Assembly: GCF_003611695.1 (NCBI RefSeq)
Contig: NZ_RAWE01000078.1
Span: 1-38,024 of the forward strand
Reading direction: 5' to 3'
From: Corallococcus carmarthensis
Lineage (GTDB): Bacteria; Myxococcota; Myxococcia; Myxococcales; Myxococcaceae
DNA length: 38,024 nt
A model generated the notes under the pieces. The model made no database searches and had not been told where the DNA came from. It saw only the letters and a program-made list of their open reading frames with translations. Below, piece by piece: positions 32,281 to 38,024 of the stretch. Position 1 is the stretch's first letter. Every line of letters starts with the position of its first letter. The translations under genes were made by a program, and so were the position numbers.

Positions 32281-35055
32281 TCAGGGCGTGGTGCGCTTCT
32301 CGCACTCGCCGCGCAGCGGGTAGATCCACCCCGCCGGGTGCTGCGTGAGCTGTTCCTTGAGGAAGAAGTAGGCCATCACGCCGACGTTGAACTCCGCGTG
32401 CTGGAGCCACTCGTTGACCGCCGCCATGTCCGTTCCCTCGCGGATCTCCTGCGTCAGCGGGTTGTCCAGGCCGCAGACCTGGGTCCACATCCGCGTGGCG
32501 CCAAACGAGGTGACGTTCGCGCTCGGGGGCGTGGCCGTCCCGAAGCGGCCCAGCCGGATGAGGTCGCACGCGCCGCGCGCCGCGCCGAGCATGTTCGCGC
32601 CCCACGCCGCCCAATCCCGGGCGTCTCCCGAGAAGTCGATGTCCACCTCGCCGTACTTCACCCACGCCTGCATGAACTCCTCGGAGAACTTCACCGTCGT
32701 TCCGCCAGAGGCCATCCACAGCAGGTAGCGGGCGCCGCCGTGCGGTCCGTACTCGGCCTCGAACGGGGCCAGGTTTGGCTTTCCTCCCGTCGTCCCGAAG
32801 AGGCCCGCCGCCAGGTTGGCCACGCGCGCGCCGTTGAGCGCCACCAGCGTCTTGGCCGCGCCGCTCTGGCCGTCGCCCGCGCGCCCGTGGCAGTTGGCGC
32901 AGATGCCCTGGAAGGCCGTGGCGCCGGGCGTGGAGTAGTAGAGCTGCCCGTAGGGACGGCGGGGCCGCCCCAGCTCATCCAGCATCCAGGGCTCCACCGG
33001 ATCCGGCGCCGGCTTCGCGGGGAACGCGCAGCCCGCCTTGGCCACCCACCAGTTGGTGGCGAAGGGCTGCTTCGCCAGCTCCGCGTGCGCGTCCGTGATG
33101 GGGTAGCGCGTCAGCCTTTCGAAGGGAGGCTTGCCAATGGAGTCCTTCCAGGCCGGATTGCGCGGCTCATAGGGGACCTTGTCGGTGAAGTCCTCGGTGA
33201 TCCACCGCACGTCGCTCGGCGGGGTGCACGAGGCGGCCACCGCGAGCTCCGCCTGCCGGATGCGCTCGGACGCCCTCGCCTCCTGCTCCGAGGGCGAAAG
33301 CGCCTCCTCCCCCTTCCAGCGCAGCGCCCCGATGTAGCGCGCCATCAGCAGCGCGGCGCGGCAGTCCTGCCCGGGCACGTTCGCGGGCATGTGGATGAGG
33401 CGCGCGTCCGTGTCGCGCGCCACGCGCTGGAAGAGCGTGCTGCTGGGCGTGCGCAGCAGCAGGTCCTTCGTGTAGTCGGGGACGGTGGCGGGGTCGCACA
33501 CGGCATAGCTGCGCTGGCCGTTGCTCTCCTTCACGCCACAGGGGTTCCAGCCCGGCAGGATGCCGTTCGCGGAGAAGTCCAGCGAGGCAATGGCGGGGTT
33601 GCTCTGCGTGGCGAACCCGTTGGGGTTGTGGCACTGCGCGCAGTTGCCGATGAAGTACCCCTGCAACTCCAGCGTCTGCCGGTTCGGCGCCGGCTGCCCC
33701 TGGGGGACCGCCTGCCGGGCCTGGACCTCCAGCCTGGGCAGCAGGGCCTCCAATTCCTGCCGGGTGCCGGAGGCCGGCAGTCCGGTGATGACGCCCGCGC
33801 GCACCAGCCGCTCCACCTGGCTCCGCTCGTCCTCCAGGACCTGCGTGTTCACATCCACGCCCGCCTCACCGGGGGCGCGGCGGTTGAGCTGCAACGGCGT
33901 GAAGCCGAGCACGAAGTTCTGCGCCTCCGCACCCGAATGACAGTGGATGCACCGGTGCGCGCCAGGGATGGCGTAGTTGCGCGTCTTCCCGCTGCCCTCG
34001 TGCTCCGTGTAGACGAGGACGCGGTCGGAGAACGGCTCCCCGTTGCGGTAGCGCAGGTCATGCAACTGCGCGACCGTGCCTTCGTTGTTCCAGAGGTACG
34101 TGCCGAAGAGCGACTGGTTCCACGGCTCGCGCACGACGATGAGCCGCGTTTCGATCTTCTGGTAGCGCACGTAGCCGTCCCTGCCCGCGACGGCCTTGAA
34201 GAACGTCTTGTAGAAGCGCGTGTTGGGGGGGACCTGGAACTTCCCCGTCTGGGCGTCGTACCGGATGGACTGCCCCGCCGGCACGTGCACCTGGCGCAGC
34301 TTCTTCGCGTGGTCGGAGAAGAGCGGATAGGTGGGCGCGAAGGCGAACGTGCCGCGCGCGGCCAGCATCTCCGCGTCGAAGCTCATGATGTCCGTGTCCG
34401 TGTCCGACAAGAGGGGCGGCAGCTTCGTCAGCGCCGCGAAGGCCGCGTCCTTGTCCGGGTCACGGCCCAGCAGTTCCGGCTTCGTGACGTCCGGGATGCA
34501 GTTGCCCAGGTCCGTCATCGCGTCCGCCACCGCGGGCGCCACGGCGATTCCGCCGACAGCCTTCTCCTCGCAGGCCACCGGGAACGTGCCCGTGGGCGAG
34601 CCCTGTGAAAGCCAGGCATTGAGGACGCACGCCAACTCCACCGCCTTCTTCGTCTGCTCGGGCGAGGCCAGCGGAGGCATCTCTCCTTGGGAGGCCTTCA
34701 GCGCCATCCGCGCGCCTTCCTTCTTCAGCCCCTCCACGTCCGCGCCGTACTGGAAGCCGCCCACGATGTTGGGCGGCGCGTGGCATTGCGCGCACTGCGC
34801 ATCCACCCGGGCCTTCAGCCCGTCGAAGGTCTCCGTGAAGGCCGCCACGGGCGCACCCGCGCGCAGGGGGATGCGCTCCCCCGAACGGGCGGGCGCGCAA
34901 GTAGAGGGCTTCACGACGACCACTCCGCCGTCGGAGGGCCCCGCGTCGGGCGGGGACTCCACCGGATTGGAGGAACAGCCCGACGCGATGACCACCCACA
35001 GCAGCAAGACCCCCCGGGTCAGACCTGTGGCGAACCCCTTGCGCTTCATTCCCAT
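32281..35055 (-). CDS. Large tetra-haem c-type cytochrome lipoprotein
   Basis: The protein has 924 residues. A lipobox IASGC (Cys27) predicts an envelope lipoprotein. Four CxxCH haem-c sites are visible: CAQCH (88-92), CIHCH (369-373), CAQCH (472-476) and CANCH (719-723). Between them lie segments without known catalytic motifs. It probably moves electrons at the outer membrane or cell surface, or uses haem for a redox reaction; partners are not encoded here. The downstream DUF4397 lipoprotein (45 bp away) suggests a shared surface complex. ATG 35055 is used; ATG 35049 is two codons in. No cytochrome c assembly genes are in the window. Confidence 0.88.
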   Translation of the reverse strand: MGMKRKGFATGLTRGVLLLWVVIASGCSSNPVESPPDAGPSDGGVVVVKPSTCAPARSGERIPLRAGAPVAAFTETFDGLKARVDAQCAQCHAPPNIVGGFQYGADVEGLKKEGARMALKASQGEMPPLASPEQTKKAVELACVLNAWLSQGSPTGTFPVACEEKAVGGIAVAPAVADAMTDLGNCIPDVTKPELLGRDPDKDAAFAALTKLPPLLSDTDTDIMSFDAEMLAARGTFAFAPTYPLFSDHAKKLRQVHVPAGQSIRYDAQTGKFQVPPNTRFYKTFFKAVAGRDGYVRYQKIETRLIVVREPWNQSLFGTYLWNNEGTVAQLHDLRYRNGEPFSDRVLVYTEHEGSGKTRNYAIPGAHRCIHCHSGAEAQNFVLGFTPLQLNRRAPGEAGVDVNTQVLEDERSQVERLVRAGVITGLPASGTRQELEALLPRLEVQARQAVPQGQPAPNRQTLELQGYFIGNCAQCHNPNGFATQSNPAIASLDFSANGILPGWNPCGVKESNGQRSYAVCDPATVPDYTKDLLLRTPSSTLFQRVARDTDARLIHMPANVPGQDCRAALLMARYIGALRWKGEEALSPSEQEARASERIRQAELAVAASCTPPSDVRWITEDFTDKVPYEPRNPAWKDSIGKPPFERLTRYPITDAHAELAKQPFATNWWVAKAGCAFPAKPAPDPVEPWMLDELGRPRRPYGQLYYSTPGATAFQGICANCHGRAGDGQSGAAKTLVALNGARVANLAAGLFGTTGGKPNLAPFEAEYGPHGGARYLLWMASGGTTVKFSEEFMQAWVKYGEVDIDFSGDARDWAAWGANMLGAARGACDLIRLGRFGTATPPSANVTSFGATRMWTQVCGLDNPLTQEIREGTDMAAVNEWLQHAEFNVGVMAYFFLKEQLTQHPAGWIYPLRGECEKRTTP

Positions 35056-35194
35056 GTGGACGGGACCTCTCTCAGCGGTGACGGACAGGCACGGGGCCCG
35101 GCCTGGAAGGCTTGCGCGGCGGGGCGCCCGTTCTGGAAAGGCACCCTACCGCGCGAGCCCCGTCTGGCTTTGACAAGTCCTTGCAACAAACCCA

Positions 35195-35214
35195 GGCGTC
35201 GTGATGCTGACGCC
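35195..35214 (-). terminator. Stem-loop with T-rich tail after the beta-propeller gene
   Basis: GGCGTC/GACGCC (35195-35200 with 35209-35214) forms a 6-bp stem; on the minus strand the tail reads TGGGTTTGTTG. It is 60 bp past the propeller stop, in the 220-bp gap before the cytochrome gene, whose own promoter must lie in the rest of that gap. Confidence 0.5.
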
Positions 35215-35275
35215 GCGGGCCAAAGACAGGCACTCCGCGACGGACGTGAGTCCTTTCCGCCACGGCCGTGTGTCG

Positions 35276-36322
35276 TTACGGCGTCGTGACCAGCCGGAGC
35301 TTGCCCAGCTTGTTGCCGGAGCGCTCCGTGAACCAGACATTGCCGTCCAGACAGAAGAAGCCCGCCGGGCCAAAAGAGATGCCCGCGGGCCGGCTGCGCA
35401 CGGTGGGCAGGTCGAACTCCGTGATGACGCCCGAGGCGGTGATGCGGCCCACCCGGTTGCCGCTCTGCTCGACGAACCAGATGTGGCCGTCCGCGCCGGG
35501 CGACACGGCGACCGGGGCGCTGGCGGGGTTGGGCAGGGCGTACTCGGTCACCGTCCCGTCCACGGTGATGCGGCCCACCTTGTTGCCCAGCTGCTCGGTG
35601 AACCACATGGCGCCATCCAGGCCCGGCGCGATGGCGCTGGGGAAGCTGGAGGCGGTGGGGATGGCGAACTCGGTGATGACGCCATCGGCGGTGATGCGGC
35701 CCACCTTGTTGCCCGCCTGTTCGGTGAACCAGACGTTGCCATCCACGCCCAGGGAGATGGCGCGCGGCTGCGCGTCAGGCGTGGGGAGGGCGAACCCGGT
35801 GATGACGCCATCCGGGGTGATGCGGCCAATCCGGTTGCCCACCTGCTCGGTGAACCAGACGTTGCCGTCCAGGCCCGCGGTGATGCCAGACGGCGCGGCG
35901 CCCGCCTGCGGCAGCGGGAACTCCGTCACCACGCCAGCCGGAGTGATGCGGCCAATGCGGCCCGCGCCCAACTCCGTGAACCAGACGTTGCCGTCCAGGC
36001 CCGCGGTGATGCCCTGGGGCGAGGCGAAGGCGGTGGGCAGGTCGAACCCGGTCACCACGCCCTGCCGCGTGGCGCGGCCAATCCGGTTGGTGCCCGGCTG
36101 CGTGAACCAGACGTTGCCGTCCGGGCCCACGGTGATGCCCACGGGGGACGCGCCCGGCTCCAGGGCAATCTCCTCCACGGTGCCCGCGGTCCCGGACGGC
36201 TGACGGCAGAGCCAGGGGAGCGGCCGGGTGGAGGACGCGGTGGCCAGGCCCGTGTCCTGGGCGAGGGCGGGAACGGCGAAGAGGAACGCGGAGGCGAGCG
36301 ACAGCTTCACGGCGGAACGCAT
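35276..36322 (-). CDS. Secreted Vgb-like (virginiamycin B lyase family) beta-propeller
   Basis: The 348-residue protein has a signal peptide (about 1-21, ending ALA-QD) and seven or eight repeats of about 42 residues with the consensus GLDGNVWFTE...GNRIGRITPDGVITEF. This is the propeller repeat of the Vgb/streptogramin lyase family. In true lyases His and Glu residues on the face of the barrel open streptogramin B; I see no matching His in the repeats, so lyase activity is doubtful and a binding role is more likely. The last repeat has an insertion (GPAGFFCLDGN). ATG 36322 has TGGAG at 8 bases. The gene stands alone between two terminators. Confidence 0.82.
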   Translation of the reverse strand: MRSAVKLSLASAFLFAVPALAQDTGLATASSTRPLPWLCRQPSGTAGTVEEIALEPGASPVGITVGPDGNVWFTQPGTNRIGRATRQGVVTGFDLPTAFASPQGITAGLDGNVWFTELGAGRIGRITPAGVVTEFPLPQAGAAPSGITAGLDGNVWFTEQVGNRIGRITPDGVITGFALPTPDAQPRAISLGVDGNVWFTEQAGNKVGRITADGVITEFAIPTASSFPSAIAPGLDGAMWFTEQLGNKVGRITVDGTVTEYALPNPASAPVAVSPGADGHIWFVEQSGNRVGRITASGVITEFDLPTVRSRPAGISFGPAGFFCLDGNVWFTERSGNKLGKLRLVTTP

Positions 36323-36363
36323 GCGAAGGCTCCAGGAGGCAGGACGGCGGAAGAGGTCACGGC

Positions 36364-36398
36364 AAAACGGGCCGGGAGGGCACCTGCCCTCCCGGCCC
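36364..36398 (-). terminator. Rho-independent terminator after the PstS-like gene
   Basis: A perfect 14-bp stem (36369-36382 with 36385-36398) has GGGCCGGGAGGGCA as its left arm. On the minus strand it is followed by GTTTTG. It lies 37 bp past the PstS-like stop and just upstream of the propeller gene. Confidence 0.88.
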
Positions 36399-36435
36399 TG
36401 ACAACGCCTCCGCCCCGAGCGGAGGGGAGCAGCAA

Positions 36436-37443
36436 TCAGTTGCAGACGCCGGCGCCGCGGCCGTCGTTGTTCGCGCCGCCGCACTTCAGCGCGCCGGACG
36501 TGTTGCAGGAGATGAAGCCCTGGGTCACCAGGATGTTCTCGAACTGGGCCTTGCCGGAGCCGTAGACCCAGTCATAGAGGATGGCCTCTTCATCCGAGCG
36601 CACGTTGGTGGTGCTCTCGTTGAGGAACAGCGCGCGGGCCAGCGGGTAGGCATTGGCCTTGTCGGTGAGGAACTTGCGGACGTTGTCCACCGAGGGGGCG
36701 ATGCTGTTGACGCTCAGCGCCTTGTTGCCCGTGCGCTTCGCGGAGTCACCGGAGTAGCCAATGGCGTTGGAGTCGGTCGCGGTCAGGTAGCCGATGCACG
36801 CCGTGGCGCTGGCGTTGGCGCCGGCGGTGACGCCGGCCGGGCTGGTGCAGGCCGCCGGCAGGCTTCCTTCCGCGACGACGATGACGCCCGGGCAGAAGGT
36901 GCCGCCGCCCACCAGGGACTTGAAGGTGTCCGTGGTGCCGGACAGGTCGTCGCGGCGGTACTTCGTGAGGGTGCTGGTGCACGAGCCGGTGATGGCCGCA
37001 CCCGAGGCGTTCGTGGCGAAGAACGTCTTCTGCAGGTCCGCCAGGGTGATGTTGGTCAGCGTGTTGCTGGTGTTCACGAACGCGTTCACCGCGTCCAGCG
37101 CGACGATGTTGCTCTTCTCACCCGTGAGGCACGGGGTCTTCAGGTCGCGCGACATGGGCGCGAGCGCCTGCTGGCCGGGGCCGCAGAAGCCGGCCGAGCC
37201 GCCGCGCAGACAGCCCTCACCGACGCCGGAGCCCTTGCCCTGGACGTTCAGGCCCGCGCCCGCCGCGCCATCCGCCGCGATCAACGCCGCCTTCAGCGTG
37301 TCGGAGCCGTAGAACTCCAGGTTGGGGCCCAGCCCCTGCGCCACCGTCTTCGTGTCCTCCGCGCTGGCGCCCGACTCACCACCGCAGCCCACAGCCGACA
37401 TCGCGACCACCGCGGCGGACATCACCCACGTCATCATCTTCAT
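36436..37443 (-). CDS. PstS-like periplasmic substrate-binding lipoprotein
   Basis: The 335-residue protein has a lipobox SAVGC (Cys20) and the PstS-type type II binding-protein pattern: EFYGSDTLK near the start, GKGSGVGEG and MSRDL in the first lobe, and RRDDLSGTTDTF, equivalent to the RSDGSGTT phosphate loop. PstS binds phosphate for the Pst ABC transporter. The loops here differ from classical ones (two extra residues before SGTT), and many Cys are present (about ten), which suggests disulphides. No pstC, pstA, pstB or phoU genes are adjacent, so a sensor or surface-binding role is possible. ATG 37443 has AGGAGC at 6 bases. Confidence 0.8.
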   Translation of the reverse strand: MKMMTWVMSAAVVAMSAVGCGGESGASAEDTKTVAQGLGPNLEFYGSDTLKAALIAADGAAGAGLNVQGKGSGVGEGCLRGGSAGFCGPGQQALAPMSRDLKTPCLTGEKSNIVALDAVNAFVNTSNTLTNITLADLQKTFFATNASGAAITGSCTSTLTKYRRDDLSGTTDTFKSLVGGGTFCPGVIVVAEGSLPAACTSPAGVTAGANASATACIGYLTATDSNAIGYSGDSAKRTGNKALSVNSIAPSVDNVRKFLTDKANAYPLARALFLNESTTNVRSDEEAILYDWVYGSGKAQFENILVTQGFISCNTSGALKCGGANNDGRGAGVCN

Positions 37444-37699
37444 GGACAGCTCCTGGTTGGTGCTGGATGCAGGTTGAACAGCCCTGGAACGGCGCCCGGG
37501 CCCCCCTCCGGGCAGACCCCGGCCCTGCCGCGTCACGCGGTCACGAAGACGTGGCAATGGCGGGGAACCATCGAGCCCGGCGCTTCCCGGATTCGACGGG
37601 ACGCAAGATGCCGCAATGCCAGACAACGAGGTGCCTCAAACGCGTCAAGAATTCGCGTTGGCAAGGTCACACCGCGCGAGTGGATTCTTCCAGCGCGGC

Positions 37700-37863
37700 C
37701 CTGAGGCCTTCGCAACCCGGTTGCCGGAGCAACCCTGTCACGAACGTGCATCGCCGCGTTCCGGAGCAGCAGGCAGGCGTCAGGCGTTGGAACTCAAACA
37801 TCCGGATGCGAGTGATGACTTTCACGCAGTCCAGGGGCCCGTCCGGGCCTCTGGCTGTTTTTT
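37700..37863 (+). ncRNA. Candidate small RNA ending at tandem terminators
   Basis: The + strand ends in two good terminators without any upstream + strand gene, and a structured motif lies at 37712-37734. A small RNA is the simplest explanation. The 5' end is a guess; I see no convincing promoter. A long antisense leader or read-through protection for the opposite gene would be alternatives. Confidence 0.35.
37833..37863 (+). terminator. Rho-independent terminator, first of a tandem pair
   Basis: The stem GGCCC/GGGCC, extended outward with one G-T pair to 9 bp (37833-37852), is followed by GGCTG and six T (37858-37863). No + strand gene lies within several kilobases upstream. Confidence 0.8.
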
Positions 37864-37873
37864 CATCCCGGCC

Positions 37874-37896
37874 CTCCCCCGGAGCGGGAGTTTTTT
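37874..37896 (+). terminator. Rho-independent terminator, second of a tandem pair
   Basis: CTCCC/GGGAG (37874-37878 with 37886-37890) forms a 5-bp stem with a 7-base loop, directly followed by six T (37891-37896). Confidence 0.7.
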
Positions 37897-38024
37897 CAGA
37901 CAAGCCGACAGCGCCCTCCTCCGCACGGGCGGGGTCCGTCCGGATTCCCGAGGGAACACCCTTGCCAGGACACGTTGGCCGCGCGCTTGCAGAAGGGTCT
38001 GGGCGCGGTTGAAGGGTGGGGGAG

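Larger units (their letters stand above)
37444..38024. other. Gene-free right end with iterated hairpin motif
   Basis: No credible coding frame is present in these 581 bases. The PstS-like promoter must lie in the left part. Three alternating arms, GCAACC (37712-37717), GGTTGC (37719-37724) and GCAACC (37729-37734), allow two mutually exclusive 6-bp hairpins. Two + strand terminators follow at 37833-37863 and 37874-37896. Confidence 0.6.

Noticed and set aside
32281-35055. Horizontal transfer of the cytochrome region
   Set aside because: GC content and codon bias match the rest of the window, and linker style matches other myxobacterial lipoproteins.
37597-37650. Possible sigma54 or sigma70 promoter for the PstS-like gene
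   Set aside because: GG and GC elements are not 10 bases apart, and the TTGACG box has no matching -10 at 16-18 bases.

Overview
The window is very GC-rich, with G or C at most third codon positions. It carries many one- and two-component regulators, a Ser/Thr kinase fused to a PilZ-like domain, a KaiC-like ATPase, and lipoproteins with Asp-Ala-Gly-Thr repeats. Together these point to a myxobacterium, most likely of the Myxococcus/Corallococcus group; this is an inference from gene content. I found no tRNA, rRNA, insertion sequence, prophage or CRISPR array.

Layout. (1) 203-4004 (+): a translationally coupled three-gene operon for tryptophan catabolism or tailoring: a tryptophan 2,3-dioxygenase-like haem protein with a long His/Ala/Pro tail, a kynureninase-like PLP enzyme and a SAM methyltransferase. 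It is followed by an alpha/beta-hydrolase that has lost its nucleophile (4205-4993). (2) 5004-11380: a signalling island with a NarL-type regulator, a CheR-PAS protein coupled to a histidine kinase, a CheB-type methylesterase with a Cys-rich tail, a small coiled-coil protein and a single-domain receiver. (3) 11433-14753 (-): an ABC1/UbiB kinase-like protein and a Ser/Thr kinase with PilZ-like, J-like and TPR segments. (4) 14754-18161 (-): a long gene-free stretch, a probable toxin/immunity-like pair (HH-motif protein plus SMI1/KNR4 protein) with relaxed codon use, then a catalytically intact paralogue of the first hydrolase beside a phosphoribosyltransferase. (5) 18464-20389 (+): an ExaC-like aldehyde dehydrogenase with its usual DUF779 partner, preceded by a repeat-flanked palindrome. 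(6) 20419-28281 (-): a large GAF/PAS histidine kinase, an aldo/keto reductase, a wHTH protein with two tiny DUF5985-type membrane proteins, an unknown protein, and a KaiC-like ATPase followed by a receiver. (7) 28363-30344 (+): an AtoE-type short-chain fatty acid transporter and a small secreted protein. (8) 30424-37443 (-): cell-envelope proteins, namely a tetra-haem lipoprotein and a DUF4397 lipoprotein, a Vgb-like beta-propeller and a PstS-like lipoprotein. (9) 37444-38024: no gene, but an iterated hairpin motif and two tandem T6 terminators on the + strand, which suggest a small RNA.

The most unusual items are: the histidine-rich tail with two GGGCPM motifs on the dioxygenase; the pair of hydrolase paralogues, one apparently a pseudoenzyme; the candidate nuclease/SMI1 pair; the KaiC-like protein without the usual Glu pairs and with a terminator-like hairpin just ahead of its start; and the orphan tandem terminators at the right end. 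All assignments come from reading the sequence and remembered family motifs; no database search was run.
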